Below, piece by piece: positions 1 through 7,875 of a DNA stretch of 64,000 bases. Both the position numbers and the translations under genes were made by a program. This stretch comes from Alicyclobacillus herbarius DSM 13609 (lineage in GTDB: Bacteria > Bacillota > Bacilli > Alicyclobacillales > Alicyclobacillaceae), in the NCBI RefSeq assembly GCF_000430585.1, contig NZ_AUMH01000018.1, positions 1-64,000 of the forward strand. The letters are read 5' to 3'. The notes beneath the pieces were generated by a model. The model searched no databases. It was not told the origin of the DNA and saw nothing but the letters and a program-made list of their open reading frames with translations. Position 1 is the stretch's first letter; each line of letters begins with the position of its first letter.

Positions 1-241
1 GCCCTGTTGGTTCCATACCGACCATGACATCGCCTTTGGCAAGAGAATGTTTGAGTGCCGCTAGCCACTGCTCTAGACCTTCGAATCCAGAGATGGTATT
101 CTCGAAGGCGAGGGGCTTGCCCAGTTCGATGCCTCGCCAATCCACGCAACGTGCGACGTGCGTGTGTTTGGCGATATCGATACCGACGATGAGAGTCCCC
201 TCCGTGATGCGCTGAATCTTGGCGTTCACATTCTTAGCCAT
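1..241 (-). CDS. IS110-family transposase, N-terminal part (cut by window edge)
   Basis: The minus strand reads open from an ATG at 241 to the window edge, about 80 codons. The product starts MAKNVNAKIQRIT and contains VGIDIAKHTHVA followed later by VGMEPTG. These are the first acidic segment (Asp in GIDIAK) and the second (Glu in MEPTG) of the RuvC-like DEDD domain of IS110-family transposases, which cut and rejoin DNA at IS ends. The ribosome site GGAGGG lies 10 bases upstream. The element lies in the same orientation as the sugar permease gene at 324-1127 and abuts its 3' end. The C-terminal Tnp20-like part and the other IS end are outside the window. Whether the element is intact cannot be judged. 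Confidence 0.88.
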   Translation of the reverse strand, partial: MAKNVNAKIQRITEGTLIVGIDIAKHTHVARCVDWRGIELGKPLAFENTISGFEGLEQWLAALKHSLAKGDVMVGMEPTG

Positions 242-252
242 TGTTGCTTCAC

Positions 253-299
253 CCTCCTGGTCGATGGTTGGTTTGGGCAACTACCACGATACCAGGAGG
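253..299 (-). promoter_or_regulatory. Stem-loop sequestering the transposase ribosome site
   Basis: On the minus strand CCTCCTGGT (299-291) pairs perfectly with ACCAGGAGG (261-253), with partial further pairing inside the loop. The 3' arm contains the AGGAGG ribosome site of the IS110 transposase that starts at 241. Such structures commonly block transposase translation from transcripts entering from outside. Because IS110 elements also carry structured non-coding RNA at an end, part of the bridge RNA is an alternative reading. Confidence 0.6.
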
Positions 300-323
300 T
301 TTTTTCATGCCGCAAACCTCAAA

Positions 324-1127
324 TTACTTCGTTACAGGACTGCTCATGGTGAAGAGGAAGAGAACGAGCAAGGGCAGTGAAGCGATGGTGTAGCCCGCGA
401 ACATCGGGCCGTACAAGGTCTGGGAGACGAACTGGCTCTGAAACTGAATCAGTCCCACGGTGATAGGGAACTTACTCGGGCTGCTCAACACGACGAGCGG
501 CAGCATGTAGTCGTTCCAAATGGAGAGCAGGTTCCAAATCGCCATCGTTCCTAGAATCGCCTTGGAAAGTGGCAGCGCAATCTGCCAAAACGCCCGCAGC
601 TCCGAGCAGCCATCAATGCGCGCCGCTTCGAACAACTCCTCTTCCAATGATGCGAAGGTCTGCCGGAACACGAACACGGTGAACGCCTGCGCCCCGGCTG
701 CGTAAGCCAAAATCAACCCCCAGTACGAATTGAGCAACCCGAACCGTTTGATCTCGAGAAACAATGGGATTAAGGTCAACAGTCCCGGGACCATCAGCAG
801 CGCCAGCACGGACATGTACAGAAACCCTTTGAAGCGAAAGCGCAGGCGAGCAAACGAATAGCCCGCCAGCGTGCTGGTAATGGTGATGATGACGACGCTG
901 ATCACGGAGATATACACGGAGTTCAAGATATTCTTGCTGATGGCGCCCCAGGCTGCGGCGTAATTCTCAAAGTGCAAAGGGAACGAGATCCCGAACAAGT
1001 TGCTGTAAAACTGCCCATTGGTCTTGAACGACGTGAGCACCATGTAAATAAACGGATAGAGGGACAAGAAGACCAGCACAATCAAAATCAGGTGACTGAT
1101 CCACTCCCTACGCAGCGTCCTCAGCAT
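324..1127 (-). CDS. Sugar ABC transporter permease, MalG type (C-terminus lost to IS110 insertion)
   Basis: This is an inner-membrane permease of a CUT1 sugar importer, 267 residues with about six hydrophobic segments. The cytoplasmic EAA loop that contacts the ATPase is present (EAARIDGCSELRAFWQIALPLSK region, about residues 167-190). Family members end in a segment like KYFVKGLTSGAIKG. Here the protein runs normally to LVLFLFTM and then ends SSPVTK, so about 13-15 residues are missing and the last codons probably come from the IS110 end. It follows the MalF-type permease by 18 bases, in the order SBP, MalF, MalG. No ATPase gene is nearby, as is usual for CUT1 systems sharing an MsmX-type ATPase. 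Activity after the truncation is uncertain. Confidence 0.85.
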   Translation of the reverse strand: MLRTLRREWISHLILIVLVFLSLYPFIYMVLTSFKTNGQFYSNLFGISFPLHFENYAAAWGAISKNILNSVYISVISVVIITITSTLAGYSFARLRFRFKGFLYMSVLALLMVPGLLTLIPLFLEIKRFGLLNSYWGLILAYAAGAQAFTVFVFRQTFASLEEELFEAARIDGCSELRAFWQIALPLSKAILGTMAIWNLLSIWNDYMLPLVVLSSPSKFPITVGLIQFQSQFVSQTLYGPMFAGYTIASLPLLVLFLFTMSSPVTK

Positions 1128-1145
1128 CCAGTCCGCTCTCCCTCC

Positions 1146-2087
1146 CTACGCCTCGTACTCCGTACTCGGACGAATGTACTTGATTTGGACCCACGTCAGC
1201 GCCAGCACAATCACGAAGATAATCGTGGCCACAGCCATGCCGAGACCGAACTGACCGTTCTGGAAAGCCTGGAAGTACATGTACAAACCAGGAACGTATG
1301 TGGAGTAGCCGGGGCCGCCGTTGGTCATGATGAGCGGCATCATCACATTCTGCAGAAGCTGAATGATGGTCAGAATCATCAACAGCTTCAACTGACCGAG
1401 CACGAGCGGAACTTCCAGTTGCACAAACCGCCGCAACCTGCCGACGCCGTCCAGCCTCGCCGCTTCAAACACACTCTCCGGGATGTTCTGCAGACCCGCG
1501 AAGTAAATCAGCAGATTGAACGGCACAACGAATGGAAATCCGACAAAAATCAGCGAGTACAGCGCGATGTGCGGGTTGCCCAGCCAGTTTTGGATCCAGC
1601 TCTGCAGACCGAGCGATTTCAACAGCGCGTTGATGACGCCGACCGTCGGATCGTACATGAAGCTCCACACCATCAGCCCTACAACCCCGGGAACAACCAT
1701 CGGTATCACGAACAGCACGCGATAGATGTACTGGGCCCGCTTGCTCTTCAGGTGAAAAATCAGGACCGCGACGATGAGCGGCACCAGGAGCGTGATAATG
1801 GTGGATAGCACAGTCCAGATGCCGAGGTGTTCCATCGAGATCCAGAACACCTTGTCGCCGAGCACCTGGATGTAGTTTTGCAGGCCCGTAAACTGGGGAG
1901 GGTTGAACCCGTCCCAGTTGCTGAACGAAAAGACAAGCGCCACCACGGCTGGGTAGTACATGAACAACAACAGCAGTGCAAACGATGGAATGAGCATTCC
2001 ATAGCCAGACTTCCAGTTGTAACGCAGCTTGCTGCGCTGCTTGGACGGCACCTCCACACTGGTTGGCAGGACTTCCACCTTATCCAC
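1146..2087 (-). CDS. Sugar ABC transporter permease, MalF type
   Basis: Membrane subunit of a CUT1 importer, 313 residues from the chosen start. A hydrophobic N-terminal segment (GMLIPSFALLLLFMYYPAVVA) is followed by five more membrane segments and the EAA loop FEAARLDGVGRLRRFVQLEVP near residue 205. GTG at 2087 is preferred because AAGGGGGTGA stands just before it and the cytoplasmic tail then has normal length. An open frame extends to 2162 without a ribosome site. It sits between the lipoprotein gene 2171-3688 and the MalG-type permease, so the three form one importer. The position at the end of a rhamnogalacturonan locus suggests an oligosaccharide substrate, but specificity cannot be read from sequence. 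Confidence 0.87.
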   Translation of the reverse strand: MDKVEVLPTSVEVPSKQRSKLRYNWKSGYGMLIPSFALLLLFMYYPAVVALVFSFSNWDGFNPPQFTGLQNYIQVLGDKVFWISMEHLGIWTVLSTIITLLVPLIVAVLIFHLKSKRAQYIYRVLFVIPMVVPGVVGLMVWSFMYDPTVGVINALLKSLGLQSWIQNWLGNPHIALYSLIFVGFPFVVPFNLLIYFAGLQNIPESVFEAARLDGVGRLRRFVQLEVPLVLGQLKLLMILTIIQLLQNVMMPLIMTNGGPGYSTYVPGLYMYFQAFQNGQFGLGMAVATIIFVIVLALTWVQIKYIRPSTEYEA

Positions 2088-2170
2088 GGAGTCACCCCCT
2101 TGTCTCGAGAACCACTTAGGGTACACCGGCCAGGTCTGGCAAGCCCCGAAAGGATGCATCAATGAACGGA

Positions 2171-3688
2171 CTACTTGAGGTACTTTGACAAATCCCAGTT
2201 GTTCCTGGAAATCAGGTCATTTGCGGCCTTGTCCATCTGCTGTCCAGCAACCTGGGCGAAGTCGGCGAGTGACGTCTGCCCCAGGATGTAGCTCTGGTAC
2301 GCCCGGAAGATGGCATTCTGCTCGTCCGCGGTGAGGTTGATGCCACCGAATACGCTTTCAAGCGGCTGATTCACCAAGTCGGCCAGATTTTTGAGCGAAG
2401 CGACTGGTTTGGTCCCGACGACGGTTGGTATAAACTCGCCGAGCTGGTTGACAATCGCTTGATCGTGTTGCGGCGTGGTGATGTACTCCAACCAGTCGAC
2501 ACAGGCCTTCTCCTTCGCCGGCGTCATCGTGTTGTCCGCCTTGGGTGATGCAATGCCATACTGGAATGCGGAACTAGGTCCGCCGACCGCCGGCGACGAG
2601 TTAAAGTTGGTGGCGTACGGACTCGTCGCCTTGTCCGGGTACGGATCTGGGAATGTCCCCCAGCGGAACTTCGACTTCGCGCTGTCGATCTGCCGTGCGG
2701 CCCAAGAGCCGTCGAAGTACATTCCAACCTTGCCAGTCAGAAACGCCAGCATGGGGCCGTTGCCGTTTGAGTCTCCACCCGTGAAGTCAGGTTTCCAGTA
2801 TTTTGAGAATTCCTTGATTAGTGGCCACATCGCCATCCACTTCTTGCTCTTGGGACCAATCACGCCTTTTTTAATGGCAATCACCTGGTCCTCGTCGGTG
2901 ATGGCCGCGTTGCCCGTGTAGCGCAGCTCATCCCACTGATTCGCATAAAAATTCGTGTAGAACAAACGCGAAAGCCAAGTCAGGCGGTCAATGCCAGTGG
3001 GTGTAGACGCAGAATCCCAAGCAAACGGAATGTATCCAGCCGCCTTAAGTTTCTTGCAATCCTCGATGAATTCCGACCACCGCGTTGGTAGCTTCGTGAT
3101 ACCGGCTTTCGCAAAGGCGTCTTTGTTGTAGTACACACCTTGCCCGACGTAGTCGCCGTTGATGATGTACGTCCCACCGTCCGGAGACTTTGTCTCCGAC
3201 ATGATCTGTTTGTTGAGGACGTCGCCCCAGTTCTTTCCGGTGACGTACGGATCGGGCTTGTTCAGATAGCTGCTCAAGTCCAGCAGCGTCCCTTTGGGAA
3301 GCGCGGTGTTGGCGTAGTACCACTGTTCCCAGATGATGTCCGGAAGTTGGCCACCGGCTGCTTTGGTGCGCACCCAGGTATCATAGTCCTGCCCGGCCGG
3401 CAGTGCGTGAATGAAGTTGATTTTGATGCCCGGATGGCTCTTCTCGTACTCCGCTGCGAGCTTTTTCAGCTCGGTAGCCGGAATGAGACTCACACCCTTC
3501 ACTTGGTTCTGCGTGTCTGGAGGGCCATAGGTACCTGCATACATAGTGATGGTGCCCTGGAATTTACCACCTTTCGTAGTGCTGGCTGATGTGTTGCTTG
3601 AGCCGCACCCAGCCACGGCCATGCCAGTCGCGGCAATGGTGGCGACCACCGCTAAGCCCTTCGTCCAATCCTTCTTGCAATTCTTCAT
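2171..3688 (-). CDS. Extracellular sugar-binding lipoprotein (CUT1, SBP family 1)
   Basis: Substrate-binding protein of the importer encoded just downstream, 505 residues. The N-terminus is a lipoprotein signal: positively charged MKNCKKDWTK, a hydrophobic core, then the lipobox MAVAGC with the lipidated Cys near residue 28. The rest has the family-1 pattern, with WEQWYYAN and the ring of aromatics typical of sugar sites (for example YIPFAWDSAS, MYFDGSWAARQ). ATG at 3688 is chosen for the AAGGGGG ribosome site nine bases upstream; the frame remains open to 3754. It is divergent from the broken PhyH gene at 3925, across a 236-base region with an operator-like palindrome. Confidence 0.88.
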   Translation of the reverse strand: MKNCKKDWTKGLAVVATIAATGMAVAGCGSSNTSASTTKGGKFQGTITMYAGTYGPPDTQNQVKGVSLIPATELKKLAAEYEKSHPGIKINFIHALPAGQDYDTWVRTKAAGGQLPDIIWEQWYYANTALPKGTLLDLSSYLNKPDPYVTGKNWGDVLNKQIMSETKSPDGGTYIINGDYVGQGVYYNKDAFAKAGITKLPTRWSEFIEDCKKLKAAGYIPFAWDSASTPTGIDRLTWLSRLFYTNFYANQWDELRYTGNAAITDEDQVIAIKKGVIGPKSKKWMAMWPLIKEFSKYWKPDFTGGDSNGNGPMLAFLTGKVGMYFDGSWAARQIDSAKSKFRWGTFPDPYPDKATSPYATNFNSSPAVGGPSSAFQYGIASPKADNTMTPAKEKACVDWLEYITTPQHDQAIVNQLGEFIPTVVGTKPVASLKNLADLVNQPLESVFGGINLTADEQNAIFRAYQSYILGQTSLADFAQVAGQQMDKAANDLISRNNWDLSKYLK

Positions 3689-3924
3689 CGCACGAACCCC
3701 CTTCGGCTTCCGACTCGGTACAGCCGTCCACACATGTGCATTCTCCTCTCTCACTTCCTGAACAAAGAAACAAAGACGCGAAAACCCACTTGAAAGCCAA
3801 AACCCTCTCCGTGTGACGCCCGAGGTCCTTCGTCTGTTTATTTGCCCTTATCACATTTTTTATTGTGATTGAGGACGAATGATTACTCGGTTTTTTCATA
3901 TTCTCGTTTCAGGGGGTGGGAGAG
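3689..3924. promoter_or_regulatory. Divergent intergenic region with operator-like sites
   Basis: This region separates the binding-protein gene (minus) from the PhyH remnant (plus). It holds an inverted repeat ATCACA-N8-TGTGAT at 3850-3869 and, just beside it at 3835-3845, TGTTTATTTGC (GCAAATAAACA on the minus strand). The latter 11-mer recurs exactly at 7857-7867. No convincing -35/-10 pair was found for either gene, so the promoter positions are open. Confidence 0.5.
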
Positions 3925-4243
3925 TTGGAGGAGTTGCTGACGCAGGAACACGTCGACTTCTACCAAGCCAATGGCTTTGTTCAGGTGAACGGCGTTCTAT
4001 CGTCGGATGAGTTAGAGGAATTGCGTGGATACTTGGATGAGGTCATGCAGGATGCGAGCAGCAAATCGGTCCAAACGGACGTCGCCGGCGGACTGTACTA
4101 CCGTGTCCTCAATCAAAGGGTGAACACCTGGCGCGACCATGGGGGTATGGCCAAATACTCATTCCACCCGCGCTTCGCGACGATGGCGCGTCGTTTGGCC
4201 GGTGTGGACGGCATCCGCTTTTTCCACGACCGGTACTTGAATC
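3925..4243 (+). pseudogene. Phytanoyl-CoA dioxygenase (PhyH) family remnant
   Basis: From a TTG at 3925 with AGGGGGTG upstream, the frame reads LEELLTQEHVDFYQANGFVQ and continues to RFFHDRYL. This is the N-terminal third of the PhyH-type Fe(II)/2-oxoglutarate oxygenase fold, seen in many sugar clusters of Paenibacillus-like bacteria. After about 4240 the same frame only reads the reverse of the hydrolase gene at 4244-5053 and ends at 4467. The HxD...H iron ligands are therefore absent. The gene was probably cut when the hydrolase end was joined to it. A GTG at 3916 is an alternative start without its own ribosome site. Confidence 0.65.
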
Positions 4244-5053
4244 TCACACCTGTGCAGGATCCGCAAGGAAACCCCGGTTACGGAGCCAAGCCTCACAGAG
4301 TGAACGCCAAACGCGAACCTCGGGATGATTTTCTGCCAGTCCAAGTCCATGTGCACCGTGTTCGAAGAGATGTAACTCGAACGGGATGCCGTTTCTTCGC
4401 AGAGCCATTGCCAATGCTAGACTGTTCTCCACAGGAACACCTGGGTCATCCACCGTATGCCATATAAACGCAGGTGGAGTGTCTTTGTTCACCTGTCTTT
4501 CAATGGACAGCTCCATTTGCAACTGCGAGTCATCACATCGAGTCCCGAGGAGCGCCAGGCGGCTTCCTGTGTGCGTGAAATCGCCCATCGTGATGACGGG
4601 GTAGCATAAAATCATCAGGTTCGGTCTGCACGACTCACGCTCTACGGCATCCGCCGAAGTCGAATCCCCATCATCGGCGTACGCAGCCAAGGTGGCCGCA
4701 AGATGTCCTCCCGCCGAAAAACCAAGCACTCCCACGCGATTGACGTCAACGTTCCAGTCGCGAGCGTAAGCCCTTACCATTCGCGCCGAACGCTTCGCAT
4801 CCAAGAGGGAAGTCGGGTGAGAGTATGGACTCACTCGATAATTCAACAAGAAAGCGGCAATCCCGATGCTGTTCAACCACCGACACACCGGATCCCCCTC
4901 ATGCGACGCTCGGTGCCGGTATCCCCCACCAGGCAGCACAATGATTGCCGGAAAGGGGCCTGAACGATCCGGTAAGTACGGCGCCATCGTCGGGCATCCC
5001 GAATTGTTTTCGTCCTGTGCCAAAGGTTCATTGTCCCAAAGTTTCATGAACAT
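4244..5053 (-). CDS. Alpha/beta hydrolase, acetylesterase/xylanase-esterase-like
   Basis: A cytoplasmic serine hydrolase of 269 residues in the BD-FAE/acetyl-esterase group. PAIIVLPGGGYRHRA gives the oxyanion HGG-type loop, VGVLGFSAGGHLA the nucleophile elbow (Ser near residue 120), and TVDDPGVPVENS with EHGAHGLGL the acid and the His. It probably removes acetyl groups from imported oligosaccharides. ATG at 5053 lies four bases after the rhaM stop, and ATG at 5047 is an equally possible start. It is the last gene of the unit GFO-GFO-rhaM-hydrolase. The end of the gene coincides with the break point of the PhyH remnant. Confidence 0.82.
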   Translation of the reverse strand: MFMKLWDNEPLAQDENNSGCPTMAPYLPDRSGPFPAIIVLPGGGYRHRASHEGDPVCRWLNSIGIAAFLLNYRVSPYSHPTSLLDAKRSARMVRAYARDWNVDVNRVGVLGFSAGGHLAATLAAYADDGDSTSADAVERESCRPNLMILCYPVITMGDFTHTGSRLALLGTRCDDSQLQMELSIERQVNKDTPPAFIWHTVDDPGVPVENSLALAMALRRNGIPFELHLFEHGAHGLGLAENHPEVRVWRSLCEAWLRNRGFLADPAQV

Positions 5054-5056
5054 CCT

Positions 5057-5380
5057 TTATCCTCGCTGTTCGGGAAATGGAAGGACTTCCGGCAGGAGTT
5101 CCATCGTCTTGCCATCCGCATCGGCAATCAGAATATCGGCCATATACTTTTGCCAGCGAATGTTGGCCGGGTCTTCATCAAGGGCTTTCATGACGGCATC
5201 GAAGTCCGCAACCTCCATGTACGCGTACAGCGTGTGGCCGTCCATAAAGATGCTGTACGTCTTGATTCCAAGGTCTTGAAACGTTTGCAGCAAATCTTCA
5301 TAAACGGCCTTATGACGACGAACGTATTCGTCTTGCGTTCCCTCTCGAATCCGCAGCTTAAAGGCTCTACGTTCTATCAA
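5057..5380 (-). CDS. rhaM: L-rhamnose mutarotase
   Basis: A 107-residue protein of the RhaM/YiiL family, which interconverts alpha and beta anomers of L-rhamnose (EC 5.1.3.32). The family hallmarks are seen: RRAFKLRIREG at the N-terminus with the conserved Arg and Lys, EYVRRHKAVYEDLL with the catalytic His, YSIFMDGHTLYAYMEV in the middle, and RWQKYMADIL near the C-terminus. Length matches the family (about 104). TTG at 5380 overlaps the stop of the dehydrogenase upstream and has AAGGAGGGG before it. It is the clearest pointer to L-rhamnose as a substrate of this locus. The rhaA/rhaB/rhaD genes are not in the window. Confidence 0.93.
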   Translation of the reverse strand: MIERRAFKLRIREGTQDEYVRRHKAVYEDLLQTFQDLGIKTYSIFMDGHTLYAYMEVADFDAVMKALDEDPANIRWQKYMADILIADADGKTMELLPEVLPFPEQRG

Positions 5381-6447
5381 TCTTCTCCCCTCCTTACATA
5401 TACCGGAGTCTCGGTGATGCTTTCCACGTAGACTCGCTTCCCCGTCCGCGCAGACTCGTAGATGGCCAGTATGACTTTTAAGACATGGAGAGACTCCTCG
5501 CCGTTGACGAGCGGCTCTCTGTCCTCCCGAATCGCGTTAATCATGTCGAGGAACTGGCGGCGATGGGCGTTGCCCTCGTTCTCGGTCCACTCGGGTGCCT
5601 GGTTGTCGGCTGGACTGCCGAACATGCCCTCGGCGGCTCCGGGCTCGCGGTAATAAAGGCGCGTCAGGATATGGTTTCGAATCACCGCGCTTCCTTGTTC
5701 ACCAATAACCTCGAGTCTCGTATCAAGGCCCGGATACGCGCTGGTTGTGGCACTGATGGTCCCCAGCGCCCCATTTTTGAACGTGAGGATAGCAACCGCC
5801 GTGTCTTCGACTTCAATCCCGTCGTGCGTGAAGGTTCCGGTATGGCCCATCACGCTCTCAACCGGCCCCATGATGTGCTGCATGATGTCGATGGTATGGA
5901 GTGCCTGAATCATCAGGACCCCGCCACCGTCCATGGCCCAGGTGCCTGCGCCAGGACTGCGGGTGTAGTAGGATTGTCCGCGAAACCAATGAACCGTCGC
6001 TTGCGCCAATACGGGAGCCCCCAACTTACCGGTCGCCATATCCTCCTTCACGCGCATCGTCGATTGATCGAACCGGTGCTGGGAAATGACCGCGAGTTTT
6101 ACCCCCGCGCCGCGGCAGGCAGCGATGGCACGCTCGGCGGGCGCCAAGTGCACGTCCAGCGGCTTTTCGACAATCACGTGTTTCCCATGCCGAGCTGCCA
6201 GTTCCACTAGCTCAGCGTGTGTCCCGCTTGGCGTCAGGATGTTGACCACGTCAATGTCATCGCGCGCGAGCAGGTCCCGATGATCGCTGTACCAATCCAC
6301 GTTTAGAGACTCACCCAACTGCTGCGCAGAGGCAGGGGATTTATCCGCGACCGCGACGAGCTCCGCCTCATCCAGGTTCAATAATTCACGCGAATGAATT
6401 CTACTTATCCCACCGCAACCGATTAGCCCGAAGCGCAGTTTATCCAT
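5377..6447 (-). CDS. Gfo/Idh/MocA family oxidoreductase
   Basis: An NAD(P)-dependent sugar or sugar-acid dehydrogenase, 356 residues. The N-terminal Rossmann domain begins FGLIGCGGISRIH, and VEKPLDVH (about residue 95) carries the conserved Lys of the EKP motif. A C-terminal beta-sheet domain follows, with GGGVLMIQALHTIDIM holding the usual His. ATG at 6447 is chosen because AAAAGGAAG precedes it; the frame is open to 6498. It overlaps the rhaM start by four bases, so the two are translationally coupled. Substrate unknown; a rhamnose or uronate derivative is plausible from context. Confidence 0.85.
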   Translation of the reverse strand: MDKLRFGLIGCGGISRIHSRELLNLDEAELVAVADKSPASAQQLGESLNVDWYSDHRDLLARDDIDVVNILTPSGTHAELVELAARHGKHVIVEKPLDVHLAPAERAIAACRGAGVKLAVISQHRFDQSTMRVKEDMATGKLGAPVLAQATVHWFRGQSYYTRSPGAGTWAMDGGGVLMIQALHTIDIMQHIMGPVESVMGHTGTFTHDGIEVEDTAVAILTFKNGALGTISATTSAYPGLDTRLEVIGEQGSAVIRNHILTRLYYREPGAAEGMFGSPADNQAPEWTENEGNAHRRQFLDMINAIREDREPLVNGEESLHVLKVILAIYESARTGKRVYVESITETPVYVRRGED

Positions 6448-6501
6448 GTCACTCTTCCTTTTGATAAAGTTGGATGACTCACGTACCTGTTCGGACAACC
6501 T

Positions 6502-7794
6502 CTAAAACTGAACCAAGTCCTTCACCTTGACCGGCTGCCCCGTACGCATCGAGATGTTCCCCGCGATACCCGTTAAAATGGACATAGCCCCATCGACGTG
6601 GGAAGCCGCTCGATGGTACGGATCGAACTCTTTTTCAGGGGCAAACAGGTCGGCGAGGAGTCGAGCGTCACCACCACCGTGTCCGCCCTGTCCCATTTCC
6701 ACCGGCACCTTGTACGCCGGCTGAAAGTGTGGATAGACCCAGATGTGGATGCCCTTGACCGCGCCTTCAGCCGCTTTCTCCCCACCGGAATTCACGTACG
6801 ACTGCTCCACAATCTTGGCCTCGAGACGCCCCTTGGACCCGTTGAAAGCGATGTTAAACCCTTCCCAAGGCAGGTAGGCGTTCAAGGAATACGTCAGAAT
6901 CGCCTGGTTCTCGTAGCGAACCATCACCCCCATGGTGTCCTCAATGCTGATGCCATCTCCGAATACACTTTGGTCTCTCTGGTATCCATCCTCATGTTCC
7001 GCATCCAGATACATCCGTTTCAAGTGTTCATTGTCTTCCAGGTGGAGCGCGAACGGATCGTTCTTGGCAACCTGACTTCCATACGCCCGTTGATAAAATT
7101 GAGTCACACCGCGTTCTTCTGCATTCTCCCGTCCGTAAAACATCAGGTCCCCCATCGCGAACACAGTCTTCGGCCGGGAGGCGAGCCAAAAGTTCACCAG
7201 GTCAAAGTGGTGAGTCGCCTTGTGCACGAGCAGTCCGCCGCTGTTGCGCTTATCCCTGTGCCAGCGACGGAAATAGTCTGCTCCGTGCTGCGTATTGAGC
7301 AACCACTCGAAGTGCACGGAGTACACATCCCCGATGACCCCATTCATCAGCAGCTCTTTGATCTTTGTGTTGTGCGGGGCGTACCGGTAGTTGAAAGTCA
7401 CGCGCAGGTTCTTGCCAGTTCGCTTCACGGCATCGAGAATCTGCTGACACTTGACCTCATCGACGGTCATCGGCTTTTCCGTGATGACGTCACATCCGCA
7501 TTCCATGGCCCGGATGATGTACCGGTGGTGTGTGCGGTCGATACTCGTCACGATCACGACGTCTGGGCGCTCCTGCCTCACCATCTCGTCGAATTGGTCC
7601 GGTTTGTACGTGTTCACAGGTTTATAGTTATATTTGGTTTGCAACAACTCATTGGCGTAGTCCATTCTGGTCTGATTGAGGTCACAGAACGCGACCAGTT
7701 CCGCGTAATCCGAATATGTCGTGGACAAGGCGCTGTAATACAATTCCGAGCGTCCACCTGTACCGACGATGGCGTATCGTGTTTTCTCCCGCAT
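6502..7794 (-). CDS. Gfo/Idh/MocA family oxidoreductase (long form)
   Basis: A 430-residue dehydrogenase, longer than usual because of inserts in the C-terminal half. The nucleotide-binding motif is YAIVGTGGRSELYY and the EKP motif is ITEKPMTVDE near residue 97. LLVHKATHHFDLVNFWL supplies the His-rich active-site helix. ATG at 7794 has GGGAGG seven bases before it. A promoter with a perfect TATAAT lies at 7836-7841, so this gene starts its own unit of two dehydrogenases, rhaM and the hydrolase. It is also downstream of the GH106 gene by 81 bases, so read-through is possible. Substrate not known. Confidence 0.85.
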   Translation of the reverse strand: MREKTRYAIVGTGGRSELYYSALSTTYSDYAELVAFCDLNQTRMDYANELLQTKYNYKPVNTYKPDQFDEMVRQERPDVVIVTSIDRTHHRYIIRAMECGCDVITEKPMTVDEVKCQQILDAVKRTGKNLRVTFNYRYAPHNTKIKELLMNGVIGDVYSVHFEWLLNTQHGADYFRRWHRDKRNSGGLLVHKATHHFDLVNFWLASRPKTVFAMGDLMFYGRENAEERGVTQFYQRAYGSQVAKNDPFALHLEDNEHLKRMYLDAEHEDGYQRDQSVFGDGISIEDTMGVMVRYENQAILTYSLNAYLPWEGFNIAFNGSKGRLEAKIVEQSYVNSGGEKAAEGAVKGIHIWVYPHFQPAYKVPVEMGQGGHGGGDARLLADLFAPEKEFDPYHRAASHVDGAMSILTGIAGNISMRTGQPVKVKDLVQF

Positions 7795-7835
7795 TGTACA
7801 AGCCTCCCGGTGGTCCAAAGTTTCGTTTTTGTTGT

Positions 7836-7867
7836 ATTATATCACTATTTTAGGTTTGTTTATTTGC
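7836..7867 (-). promoter_or_regulatory. Promoter with TATAAT and the GCAAATAAACA motif over the -35 position
   Basis: On the minus strand TATAAT lies at 7841-7836. The -35 position 17 bases away reads AATAAA and falls inside GCAAATAAACA (7867-7857). A good -10 with no -35 consensus and a repeated motif in its place suggests activator dependence, perhaps on an AraC-type protein. The 11-mer also occurs at 3835-3845. Confidence 0.6.
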
Positions 7868-7875
7868 TTTTCATC

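Noticed and set aside
972-1808. A long plus-strand open frame (278 codons) opposite the two permeases
   Set aside because: It is rich in His, Gln and Arg, as expected from the complement of membrane-protein codons. It has no ribosome site and no recognisable motif.
3916-4467. A 183-residue PhyH-like protein as an intact gene
   Set aside because: Only the part to about 4240 resembles PhyH. The rest is the antisense of the hydrolase gene, so it is a remnant.
4244-5053. Hydrolase as a peptidase of the S9 family
   Set aside because: The GFSAGG elbow would fit, but the 269-residue length, the HGG-type loop and the lack of a propeller domain favour the acetylesterase group.
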